A stretch of DNA of 56,928 nt from an uncultured bacterium (GCA_937949995.1 CALFEO010000015.1:1-56928), one strand, 5' to 3'; shown: positions 49,116 to 56,375, numbered from the stretch's first letter. Notes: generated from the letters alone by a model not told the origin. Numbers and translations: made by a program.

Positions 49116-49262
49116 AAAGTTCATCAAGTCTAAAGTTTATCAAATCAAGTAACAAGTTTATCCCACTACGCAATAAGCTACGCGGGACAGGTCAAGTCTA
49201 AAGTTTATCAAGAGAGGCAAAAGTAACTCTTGATGAACTTTAGACTTTTGACTTGATGAACG
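49116..49262. repeat. AAGTTCATCAAG palindromic repeat, long copy
   Basis: Very similar to 45541-45721, including CCCACTACGCAATAAGC and the mirrored CTCTTGATGAAC half. Confidence 0.85.
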
Positions 49263-49264
49263 AT

Positions 49265-49289
49265 AAAAAAATCCCTTTAGGGATTTTTT
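49265..49289 (-). terminator. Terminator of tRNA-Leu
   Basis: Minus strand AAAATCCC TAAA GGGATTTTTT directly after the CCA end of the tRNA. Confidence 0.85.
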
Positions 49290-49374
49290 TGGTGGGCGAG
49301 GTGGGACTCGAACCCACACGGATTGCTCCACCAGCTCCTAAGGCTGGCGTGTATACCAATTTCACCACTCGCCC
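49290..49374 (-). tRNA. tRNA-Leu(TAG), CCA encoded
   Basis: Minus strand, 85 bases: acceptor GGGCGAG/CTCGCCC, discriminator A, CCA encoded; anticodon arm CCAGC-CTTAGGA-GCTGG gives anticodon TAG; a long variable arm (GGAGCAATCC) marks class II; T arm GTGGGTTCGAGTCCCAC. Confidence 0.93.
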
Positions 49375-49380
49375 GAGAAT

Positions 49381-49540
49381 AGCCACTAGCTACCAGCTAC
49401 TAGCTACCAGCTAAACAAACCATTGTTCGTCATTTCTGCTCCTTAGGCGCATCAGCCTCAGGCTGAGAATCGGATGTGAGAAATCTCCACCGTTATTACC
49501 AGCTACTAACTTCTGGCCAAACAAACTCCGTTATAACGTT
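49381..49540. repeat. CTACCAGC and GTCATTTC repeats
   Basis: Same two repeat classes as at 7193-7400: ACTAGCTACCAGCTACTAGC and GTCATTTCTGCTCCTTAGGC...GGATGTGAGAAATCTCC. No gene in 49375-49675. Confidence 0.75.
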
Positions 49541-49678
49541 ACGACGTTACGACTTTATGACGAATTCGAAAAAACTGCATACTTTAATTCTTGTTTCTAA
49601 ACATCGATTACAAGTATTTAGTAGTAGTCAATACAATAGTTTATTGAGAAGAAAAAATCAAGGTGTTTGGAAAATGAA

Positions 49679-49697
49679 AAACACCCGGTATGGGTGT
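49679..49697 (-). terminator. Terminator of the 49699-50478 gene
   Basis: Minus strand ACACCC ATACC GGGTGT followed by TTTTTC, immediately after the stop codon. Confidence 0.8.
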
Positions 49698-49698
49698 G

Positions 49699-50478
49699 TT
49701 AGGAATTGGGTTTACGGATTCGCAATCCGCAGTGTTCGAGATGATGTTTGAAAACCGGGCCGGTGATATCATCCAGCCAGGTGAGATAAGTTTGTTCAAA
49801 TAGCTCGATTGGCATGAAACATATCCAGTTGCCAAAGGTTTGGCCGGCCGGACTCAATTGTCCGAAAAACAATGAGTTGAGTTTTTCGGGAGAGCCGGTT
49901 CCGCCGTAGAGGATGCGTTTGGAGCCATTGGGCGAAAAACCCGAGGCAATTTTGCTCGAAACATTGTTCAAACGCCAAGTCTTGGCGAGCGGTTCCAAAT
50001 TAAAATAGCGATTGCTTCTTCCATTTGTTGCGCTTCTTTTGGCATTTGCCGGCAAGGTAAATATCGGAGTACGGTTTTTGAAAAGCAGAGTGCTCAAATC
50101 ACGATGCAAGCCTTGTTGCAAATCTTTGCGTTGGTTGAAAAAGTCAGCCACCGAAATTTGCGTGCCGGCAACATCAACATCGATTCTTGTGAATGCCATG
50201 AGATGGTACAGAGTATCATCTTCGGGCAAGGATGTTTTGGTTTGCAATTCATACCATTCCAAGTCTTGCTCGGGGATTGTGCGAATTTCGCCATCCTCGG
50301 GTCTTTGAAACAATACGTTGGTTGTATGGATCGCAACCGTTTCGTTGATGAACGGCCCGAAGCGAATCGACGCAACCGATTTCAGATCGTGGTTGATTCC
50401 TTCGCCGTCCCAAATTGCATGCCGGCTCCACGCCGAACGAATACCCAGTTGTTCCGCATATTCCACCGCAGACATCAT
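49699..50478 (-). CDS. Uncharacterised 259-residue protein
   Basis: No family recognised. A soluble protein with an N-terminal helix (MSAVEYAEQLGIRSAWSRH) and a mixed fold; aromatic and charged segments such as TRIDVDVAGTQISVADFF and FGQLSPAGQTFGNWICFMPIELFEQ. The start ATG-ATG at 50478 has GGAGG six bases upstream, so the gene is well supported. It has its own terminator. Confidence 0.75.
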   Translation of the reverse strand: MMSAVEYAEQLGIRSAWSRHAIWDGEGINHDLKSVASIRFGPFINETVAIHTTNVLFQRPEDGEIRTIPEQDLEWYELQTKTSLPEDDTLYHLMAFTRIDVDVAGTQISVADFFNQRKDLQQGLHRDLSTLLFKNRTPIFTLPANAKRSATNGRSNRYFNLEPLAKTWRLNNVSSKIASGFSPNGSKRILYGGTGSPEKLNSLFFGQLSPAGQTFGNWICFMPIELFEQTYLTWLDDITGPVFKHHLEHCGLRIRKPNS

Positions 50479-50590
50479 TTTATACCTCCAAATTGTCGAA
50501 GCAACGCTTATGTTTTAGATTTAAATACTTGCATAATCAGCGAAATTAGTCAAGATACGAGGGTATTTTTGCCAATGATTACAAACAAAA

Positions 50591-50613
50591 AACGCCCGGT
50601 TTAACCGAACGTT
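50591..50613 (-). terminator. Terminator downstream of the 50771-50983 region
   Basis: Minus strand AACG-TT-CGGTT-AAA-CCGGG-CGTT with TTTTTGTTTG after it. Confidence 0.7.
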
Positions 50614-50641
50614 GTTTGCAATTTTCAAATCTTAGGGAACA

Positions 50642-50772
50642 AGTGATTTATTCACTAAGAAGGAAATCCGAGCGGTGGGTTTTTTACGTTCATTGCGAAC
50701 GCGGCTCGGAGAGTAAGGATTTTTTTATCGGTACAAGGCTCTATTCTGTGAGCACTTGATCCCGAAATCCTT
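50642..50772 (-). ncRNA. Structured region of chained hairpins
   Basis: Three hairpins follow one another: AGTGA/TCACT (50642-50655); TCCGAGC/GCTCGGA enclosing CGTTC/GAACG (50667-50710); AAGGATTT/AAATCCTT (50715-50772). A terminator lies 30 bases beyond on the minus strand. This could be a structured 3' UTR or a separate small RNA; no known RNA family is recognised. Confidence 0.4.
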
Positions 50773-50983
50773 AATGTGGGGGGAAGGGGCGGGGGTCGTG
50801 CCGCGCGTTTGACGTTATGAACAGCGCGGCTTTGGGTCCATACAGGTTCTCGAAACCTGCGGTTCCCTTTCGGAAGGTTTTCACGATCACGATCGCGGCT
50901 CCTTCCTTATCGACGTTTGGGTTGAGGTTTTGCTGCGGTGCTTTTTTAATTACACCGAGCGCGAGTTTTGTTTTTCTTGGCAA
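50771..50983 (-). CDS. Possible small basic protein
   Basis: A 70-residue frame starting at TTG with only GAG upstream (PRKTKLALGVIKKAPQQNLN, then GAAIVIVKTFRKGTAGFENL). Codon use and strand agree with neighbours, but the start is weak. The stretch 50984-51244 contains nothing I can assign. Confidence 0.35.
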   Translation of the reverse strand: MPRKTKLALGVIKKAPQQNLNPNVDKEGAAIVIVKTFRKGTAGFENLYGPKAALFITSNARHDPRPFPPH

Positions 50984-51244
50984 CTCGGACCAAGTATCTG
51001 ATTTTAGGGCTCTGATTAAGTAGTGCCCGTCAGATTGATAGGAAGTGTGATACTCATGCTCCTGTACGTACGAGTGCCAAAGGCTTAGTCGTACTCTCAG
51101 TTTGCAGTCTTGTTCACTCTCCCGATTTTGGATTTCTTCAATCTTTAACCTTACTTGGGTTGTTACACCTTTTTAGGTTTGGATGCCCATATCGGGCCGC
51201 GACGTTTGCGCTATGTAAGGGTCACTGTTTTTTGCATTTTTTAA

Positions 51245-51475
51245 TCAGCAGTTTTCATCGCCGGAGAATGTCGTGAGCCTTTTTCGCTGGCTACGACCGC
51301 GGGTTGCGATGAGACTATTTGTGTTTGCGCCGTCTGCCATGGCGCTCAAGGCCAACAGATCATCATTTTTTGCGCCCTCCTTGCGCAATCGTGTTGAGGT
51401 GTTTTTTATATCGTCTTTGAGCACTTTCTGCCCTTTTGAGCCCGAGGCCTTTGTGCCTCTCTTGGTCATTCTCAT
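51245..51475 (-). CDS. Small basic protein, unknown
   Basis: A 76-residue Lys/Arg/Ser-rich protein (MRMTKRGTKASGSKGQKVL, then NDDLLALSAMADGANTNSL). ATG start at 51475 or 51469; no clear ribosome site. It follows the two-helix membrane protein gene by 35 bases on the same strand. No family recognised. Confidence 0.4.
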   Translation of the reverse strand: MRMTKRGTKASGSKGQKVLKDDIKNTSTRLRKEGAKNDDLLALSAMADGANTNSLIATRGRSQRKRLTTFSGDENC

Positions 51476-51510
51476 TAGGCAGTGTTTCTCAACGACGATT
51501 GCTTACGATA

Positions 51511-51735
51511 TCACATTTTGCGGAATCTGTCAAGGGCGTTGCCCTTTGGTCGGGCTTTTACCCGAACCGCTTGCAGATCCCGCCGTTCCATCTCACCGAC
51601 GGCACTTCCCGCTAGGCAGAGTACGCCCATGGCGGAAAGGAACATCCCGATAAGCGGGTTGATCGGCAGAACCGCGATCAAGATCGCGGTTCCTACGGCG
51701 ATGAGACAACAAGACAGGAATATATCCGTCTTCAT
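51511..51735 (-). CDS. Small two-helix membrane protein
   Basis: A 74-residue protein with two hydrophobic helices (about residues 4-24, FLSCCLIAVGTAILIAVLP, and 27-44, LIGMFLSAMGVLCLAGSAV) and a basic tail. Start at 51735 has AGGAG nine bases upstream. Function unknown. Confidence 0.65.
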   Translation of the reverse strand: MKTDIFLSCCLIAVGTAILIAVLPINPLIGMFLSAMGVLCLAGSAVGEMERRDLQAVRVKARPKGNALDRFRKM

Positions 51736-51785
51736 TTGTATTTTCTCCTTTGTTTTTGACACCTTACTTAAGTTAACAATACTTC

Positions 51786-51899
51786 TTCCGTAGGGATAAA
51801 CCTCGCCTGTGACCCGAAGTCATACGAAGGGTTATGTTTATCCGTACTACAGTTTGCGATCATGGCGCGGATAAACACTAGGTTTATCCCTACGAAACC
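51786..51899. repeat. GTAGGGATAAACC inverted repeat
   Basis: CCGTAGGGATAAACCTCG ... GTTTATCCG and CGGATAAACACTAGGTTTATCC: a diverged relative of the perfect palindrome at 6005-6092. From 51900 to 52147 there follow GGAATCCACGGAGCC duplicates and a GGAGATTTCTCACATGC... element (reverse of the GTCATTTC repeat), and a CTTGGATC/GATCCAAG hairpin at 52109-52129. No gene. Confidence 0.75.
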
Positions 51900-52147
51900 A
51901 ATTCGCCACTTTTCCGATGGCCATCAGGGGAATCCACGGAGCCGTTCATCCCTCGTCGTCATTCCCGCGGGTTGTTAAGCGGGAATCCACGGAGCCTGTA
52001 ATGTCGGTGGAGATTTCTCACATGCGTTCGAAATGACAAAAGGGGATGAATTTTGCTAGTAGCTAGCAGCTTGTGGCTATTCGGAATTGTTAGTTTAAGT
52101 AAGGCGCTCTTGGATCTGTGCGATCCAAGAGGCTGAAATGTTAAGGT

Positions 52148-52621
52148 TCAATTGCGTCGCATCCTTTTGTGGAGGATGGGACGCGAGCTCGGCTCCACAC
52201 AATCTCGGCAGATGACTGCCGGATGAGATTGGCGAAGCTGGGGCAGGGCGCGACGGCGTTTGTTTTGCTCGTCGCGTTCTTGCTCTTCGTTCCAAACGTC
52301 GTTTCCTCGAGGAGGGTTTGGGCCCCTGTCTCGATAGCGATCGTTTGGAGGTGGTTGAGGCGGAACAACAACCGTTGTTTCCGAGTACACGTTGTTGTTG
52401 TTTACAACAACAGGTGCGTACGGAGGCGGTTGTTGCCGGCGCCGCTGTTCATCGCGGTGGTGCGGGCGTCGGTGGTACCGAGGATAATGATTCTTCCTCT
52501 GGTACTCACGCCAGCTGTTACCTTGGTCGTACATATACGACGGGTAATAGCCGGTTTTAACGTTGCATCCCACCGTCGCGAATAGCATTGCCGCGACGAG
52601 AATTTTCAACAAAAGCTTCAT
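52148..52621 (-). CDS. Small lipoprotein, Arg/Pro/Asn-rich
   Basis: A 157-residue lipoprotein: MKLLLKILVAAMLFATVGC gives a signal with lipobox TVGC at residue 19. The mature part is low complexity: Tyr/Arg/His-rich, then QQPPPYAPVVVNNNN and PPQPPPNDRYRDRG, then an Arg/Glu helix. Start at 52621 is supported by AGGAGG. It overlaps the stop of the upstream gene by four bases (ATGA), so the two are translationally coupled. Function unknown. Confidence 0.75.
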   Translation of the reverse strand: MKLLLKILVAAMLFATVGCNVKTGYYPSYMYDQGNSWREYQRKNHYPRYHRRPHHRDEQRRRQQPPPYAPVVVNNNNVYSETTVVVPPQPPPNDRYRDRGPNPPRGNDVWNEEQERDEQNKRRRALPQLRQSHPAVICRDCVEPSSRPILHKRMRRN

Positions 52622-52977
52622 GCGACCCTCCTGGCTTTCGCCGAGGTTGTTGCCGGTTCGTAGGCATAACGCCTTCCGCCGGCTCTTCGGTTTTCGAACA
52701 GACGAATTCGTTCGTGGCTGACATCGATGAGCCAACCTACGGCCAGAAGGCCGCGAACGTCCTCGTCACTGATGGAGTCGAGCGTGTCCAGGTAGGATTG
52801 CTCGCGTTCCACCACGACGGAACCTCCTCCGGCAGAAAGAATTTCTCCTCCGCCGATGAGACCGCCGGGACGATTGGAACTGCTCATCTTGAGCAAGCTC
52901 CCTTCGCCGTACGCGGTGACGGTGATTGAATCGTAGCCTTGGCGGTTAGCGGACAGAATCAACTTTGAAATGTTCAT
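52618..52977 (-). CDS. Unknown 119-residue protein, coupled to lipoprotein
   Basis: Begins MNISKLILSANRQGYDSITV at 52977, with GGAAAGG upstream. Middle glycine-rich NRPGGLIGGGEILSAGGGSV, then an acidic helix (YLDTLDSISDEDVRGLLAVG) and a basic tail. Not recognised. It shares the GGAAAGG ribosome-site context with the 53200-53736 gene. Confidence 0.65.
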   Translation of the reverse strand: MNISKLILSANRQGYDSITVTAYGEGSLLKMSSSNRPGGLIGGGEILSAGGGSVVVEREQSYLDTLDSISDEDVRGLLAVGWLIDVSHERIRLFENRRAGGRRYAYEPATTSAKARRVA

Positions 52978-53199
52978 GTGAACCTTTCCGGGGGTTTGTT
53001 TGATCCCCCTGCCCCTTTTAAGGGGGTGTTTTTTGTTTCTTCCGGAACCAAGGGCGAGAATCTCCCAATCCAGCGCTTTGCGCAGGATGTCCCTCTTTGA
53101 CAAGAGGGCGGGTTGATAAGAAGGGGAAGTTCTTGAGCTTGGTTCCGGGGCTGAGAGAGTTAGTGGGCTCTCTCAGCCGGTTGAAGGTTGATGAAGGTG

Positions 53200-53736
53200 C
53201 TAGGCGGCCTTCCGCTCCGTACCGAGATTGAACTCGGGGGAGGGGAGGCGTGCCACGATGGTGCGCTTGCAGGCGCGCGCATCGCGGCGCGCCTTGCGCG
53301 CCTTGTTCTCCTCGCGGAGGGCGTCTCCAGCGAGGAGCTGTTCCTCATGCGAGAGAGTCCGCATGTTGCGGATCGTCTCGCGCGAGGACGCACGGGGCTT
53401 GCGGCCGCCGTTGCGCCGGCTCTGGTGCCCGAGCTCGAACATGTCGGCTTCCCATGTTGCCAACCGTCGACAGCTCAGGGTGACAGGTTCGGCACAGATG
53501 CCGATCAGGCCAGCATCCTCCAGCTCGATGGGCCTGATGTCGATCACATCCTCACTCAAGCGGAGGTTTTCTTCACGGAGCCTCCACGCTTGCGAGATGC
53601 CTTCGACGACTGGGGACTTTTCAACAGTCATCGAATGAGCTTCACGCCCCTCGAACCTTCCCCGAGCGAACGGGGTTCCGGTCTCCACAGACCGGACGGC
53701 GCGGCGGACGCGGGTGAACAATCGATTGTCGCGCAT
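53200..53736 (-). CDS. Basic, Arg-rich protein of unknown function
   Basis: A 178-residue protein, high in Arg, Glu and Ala, whose gene is clearly more GC-rich than the rest of the window. Segments: MRDNRLFTRVRRAVRSVET, IRPIELEDAGLIGICAEPVT, and a C-terminal charged helix (EENKARKARRDARACKRTIV). Start at 53736 has AAAGGA upstream. The composition and the isolated cluster at 51.2-53.8 kb suggest acquired DNA. A large frame on the opposite strand is judged a shadow. The gap to the next gene (52978-53199) holds only GGGGG-rich hairpins such as CCCCCTTAA-type repeats. Confidence 0.6.
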   Translation of the reverse strand: MRDNRLFTRVRRAVRSVETGTPFARGRFEGREAHSMTVEKSPVVEGISQAWRLREENLRLSEDVIDIRPIELEDAGLIGICAEPVTLSCRRLATWEADMFELGHQSRRNGGRKPRASSRETIRNMRTLSHEEQLLAGDALREENKARKARRDARACKRTIVARLPSPEFNLGTERKAA

Positions 53737-54011
53737 GGCGATCCTTTCCGGGGCGTAGCCCCTTTTTTTGTTAACTGCCAGCCGCCAGATACCAGCTGTG
53801 AGTTTTGGGAGGCTGATTTGTGGCGGTTGATTGCTAAAGGCTTTGTTAAGGCACGGCTTTGGATTTTTAGAACCGATTACTATAACATAAAAAACCCATT
53901 TTGTCAAGGATGTTAAACAAATAATTTGGCTGTAATTAGCCAAATATGAAATTTTTGTCTAGGTTAACTTGTTTTTCTTTTGATAAATAAATGCCTAAAT
54001 TAAGCCAAATC

Positions 54012-54040
54012 TTGACAAGTGGAATAAAGTTTGCCATGAT
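54012..54040 (+). promoter_or_regulatory. Predicted promoter of small RNA
   Basis: TTGACA (54012-54017), 17 bases, CATGAT (54035-54040). Confidence 0.5.
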
Positions 54041-54047
54041 TGGCTTA

Positions 54048-54291
54048 GAACATTGAAAAGAAGCGCTTTGAGTTCCGAAAACCCCCTTCGTTGAGCTCAT
54101 TGCGTTTCCGGAGCAAGAAATGGATAACAAGGTCATGCCCCCCAACCGAAATCCTTTCTTGCTCCTATCTCTTAAGCATGGCGGAAATCTTCCTCCTTGG
54201 GTTTACCGCTATGCGTTTTGCGTGCAAATAGATGATTCGCGACCCTCCTTCCAGTCTATTTGTCACGCGACCCGCAATAGTGCGGGTTTTT
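54048..54291 (+). ncRNA. Candidate structured small RNA
   Basis: A unit of about 245 bases between a promoter and an intrinsic terminator, with internal pairing GGAGCAAGAAA / TTTCTTGCTCC (54110-54164) and CAAATAGA / TCTATTTG (54223-54262). A short frame (54120-54302) exists but runs through the terminator, so an RNA is favoured. No known RNA family could be matched by eye. Confidence 0.45.
54271..54291 (+). terminator. Rho-independent terminator
   Basis: CCCGCA ATAG TGCGGG followed by TTTTTA. Confidence 0.85.
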
Positions 54292-54778
54292 ATTTGTGGT
54301 AGTTTCGGCCGTGATTGATCATTTGGGCTCGGTATAGCTGTTCCATAAGCATTATTCTGGCTAAAGAGTGGGGGAAGGTCATTTTTCCCAATGAAAGGAT
54401 TACATTTGCTCTCTTTTTGACCGATTCGTGCAAGCCCCAGGAACCACCGATTACGAAACAAAGATTCGAATTTCGTATTTCGTATTTCGTATTTCGCGAG
54501 TCGAGCAGGTCGCCAAGTTCTTTAGAGTTGAGTTCTATGCCGGATTGATCGAGGACGATGACGAAAGTATCCGGGTCTATGTTTTTAAGGAGGGAATCGG
54601 ACTCGGTTTGTAAGGTTTTGGGAAGGTTTGGCTTGGCAGAACCCTTGTGGCCCTCGGAAAGTTCGAGTATCTCAAGTTTGCCAAAAGGGCGGTATCTTTG
54701 GGTATACATGTGGATAGCTTGTTGATGCCATGGTTCCTGCAAGGTACCAATGCATTTTATCTGTATGTTTCGTATCAT
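54290..54778 (-). CDS. rlmH: 23S rRNA pseudouridine-1915 N3-methyltransferase
   Basis: A 162-residue SPOUT methyltransferase RlmH. Motifs: VLDQSGIELNSKELGDLL, FVIGGSWGLHESV (SAM-binding knot), LSLGKMTFPHSLARIMLMEQLYRA and the terminal NHGRNYHK. Between the helix ending GDLLDS and FVIGGS lies an extra RNTKYEIRNSN encoded by an ATTTCGTATTTCG repeat; the usual family has almost no residues there. The frame is kept and the conserved core is complete. The enzyme acts on helix 69 of the 23S rRNA, whose gene lies about 700 bases away in the opposite direction. Confidence 0.93.
   Translation of the reverse strand: MIRNIQIKCIGTLQEPWHQQAIHMYTQRYRPFGKLEILELSEGHKGSAKPNLPKTLQTESDSLLKNIDPDTFVIVLDQSGIELNSKELGDLLDSRNTKYEIRNSNLCFVIGGSWGLHESVKKRANVILSLGKMTFPHSLARIMLMEQLYRAQMINHGRNYHK
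54464..54502. repeat. ATTTCG repeat inside rlmH
   Basis: TTCGAATTTCGTATTTCGTA-type tandem repeat of about four units inserted in frame in rlmH; same class as 43525-43558 in epmA. Confidence 0.8.
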
Positions 54779-54799
54779 AGTTTAGCTAAATAATCTCTC

Positions 54800-54828
54800 T
54801 TGACAGGTTTTGTAGCATACTTTATTAT
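54800..54828 (+). promoter_or_regulatory. Predicted promoter upstream of the 23S region
   Basis: TTGACA (54800-54805), 17 bases, TATTAT (54823-54828). It reads toward the 23S gene, but a terminator at 55032 intervenes. Confidence 0.7.
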
Positions 54829-54834
54829 AGGCGA

Positions 54835-55052
54835 ACATTAAACCAACTCCAGATTCATGTAGCATGTAGCTTGTAACATGTAACATGAATGCTAAATAAC
54901 TTGCTACATGCTACATGTTACAAGTTACATGCCATTGGAGCAATGGAGAATCCATGATGAATATAGTATCAATACATCCGAAAGGATGAGCGGCACGAGC
55001 CAAAGGATCCCTCCATAACAGGGATGGCTATGACCGCAAGGCGGTCTTTTTT
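54835..55052 (+). ncRNA. Candidate small RNA upstream of 23S
   Basis: About 218 bases between a good promoter and a strong terminator. It contains a long hairpin built from CATGTAGCATGTAGCTTG and its complement (54857-54932) and an outer CTCCA/TGGAG pair. The CATGTAACTTGTAGCATG sequences recur at 55160-55190 and 55200-55230. No family recognised. Confidence 0.45.
55032..55052 (+). terminator. Rho-independent terminator
   Basis: GACCGC AAG GCGGTC followed by TTTTTT. Confidence 0.9.
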
Positions 55053-55169
55053 CATGAAAAGTGCATGATGCAAAATGCATGATAATCAGGTGGTGTTGTG
55101 AGGCTCGGAAAAATCCGGAACTTGCAAGACCGTCTGAGAGGGCGGAGAACATCGACAAATTCATGTAAC

Positions 55170-55199
55170 TTGTAACTTGTAGCATGTAGCAAATATAAA
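55170..55199 (+). promoter_or_regulatory. Possible 23S rRNA promoter
   Basis: TTGTAA (55170-55175), 18 bases, TATAAA (55194-55199), downstream of the terminator at 55032 and before the 23S gene. Weak -35; the only candidate seen in 55053-55478, which otherwise holds CATGTTAC repeats and a copy of the AAGTTTAT repeat at 55394-55468. Confidence 0.35.
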
Positions 55200-55714
55200 T
55201 TGTTACGTGATACATGTTACATGTTACATGACAAAGATGAAAGATAATACGTACAAGGCAATCTTCTGTCGTATCCACATAAGCTGCCAGCTTCGAGCTG
55301 CCAGCTGCCAGCCGGGGGCTGAGAGATACGAAGAAAAAGCAATTGTAATTAAGTAAGTGTACACCGAAACGTGAACATCCAAATTAAGATAAAAGATTAA
55401 AGATTAAAGTTTATAAAGAGCGACTTTGGTTACTCTTGATGAACTTGTTACTTTTAACTTGAAACTTGATTGTTTGGATGGTCAAAGCACGTAAGGGCGT
55501 ATGGTGGATGGCTTGGCAGTATGGAGCCGATGAAGGACGCAGCAGCCTGCGATAAGCTTCGGGGAGGTGGCAAGCAACCTATAATCCGGAGATGTCCGAA
55601 TGGGGAAACCCAATTCCAGTCATGTGGAATTATCTTGCGCTGAATATATAGGCGTATAGATGGGAACCTAGGGAAGTGAAACATCTCAGTACCTAGAGGA
55701 AAAGAAAAAAGACA

Positions 55715-55767
55715 GCTGACCTCATATCTTTCTCCAAGACTTTTTTGGAGTGAGATATGTTGTCAGC
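55715..55767 (+). other. Hairpin insertion in 23S rRNA
   Basis: GCTGAC...GTCAGC outer stem, CATATCT/AGATATG and CTCCAA/TTGGAG inner stems. It replaces the short AAUC-GAUU stem loop found after GAGGAAAAGAAA in E. coli. Confidence 0.75.
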
Positions 55768-56205
55768 AACATTCCGTTAGTAGTGGCGAACGAAAGCGGA
55801 TCAGCCTAAACCTTTTTATACTAACTTATGCACCGAGTTGAGCTTTTGTTTAACCGCGGGCATGAGCGACGAGCTTGAGCTGTCGTATAAATTGGTGTTG
55901 CGGACGGAGCGTCGTGTACTCAAGAGCACGGATGCGTGATTTTAACTTGGTAGCTGAATTCGCTGGAAAGCGAGTCCAAAGAAGGTGATAGACCTGTAGG
56001 CGAAATCATCGTTAAAACGCATTGTTCCAGATCCAAAGTACTGTGGGACTCGAGAAATCCCGCAGGAAGCAGCCATGACGATGTGGCAAGGCTAAATACT
56101 CCTACTGACCGATAGTGAACCAGTACCGTGAGGGAACGCTGAAAAGCAGCCCGGGAGGGCGATGAAATAGTATCTGAAACCATACGCTTACAAGGAGTCG
56201 GAGCC

Positions 56206-56375
56206 CGTATCTCACTAGCGTTCGATACTCCAATTACCAATGACCAATTATCAATTACCAATGAAAGAATCGCTTCGCGATATTAATTCTATAATTAATG
56301 CCGTAGGCGACCAACATTGTTAATTGTTAATCGTTAATTGGTAATTGAACGAGTAGCGAGCGATAGCGAGATACG
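56206..56375 (+). other. Helix 25 intervening-sequence-like insertion in 23S rRNA
   Basis: CGTATCTC (56206-56213) pairs with GAGATACG (56368-56375). Inside, an AT-rich inverted repeat (56231-56263 CAATTACCAATGACC..., 56315-56347 its near complement) closes on a loop. Helix 25 is a known site of intervening sequences that are excised by RNase III in other bacteria. Sequence of the arms is of the same repetitive nature as intergenic repeats. Confidence 0.8.

Noticed and set aside
53188..53916. 242-residue frame on the plus strand opposite the 53200-53736 gene
   Set aside because: High-GC antisense frame without ribosome site; the minus-strand gene has AAAGGA at a good distance and the same direction as its neighbours.
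54120..54302. 60-residue protein gene
   Set aside because: Has a GGAG site but reads through a strong intrinsic terminator to its stop; a small RNA is more likely.
54780..55478. 16S rRNA or spacer tRNAs before the 23S gene
   Set aside because: No 16S 3' end (CCTCCT-bearing tail) or tRNA fold is present in this interval.
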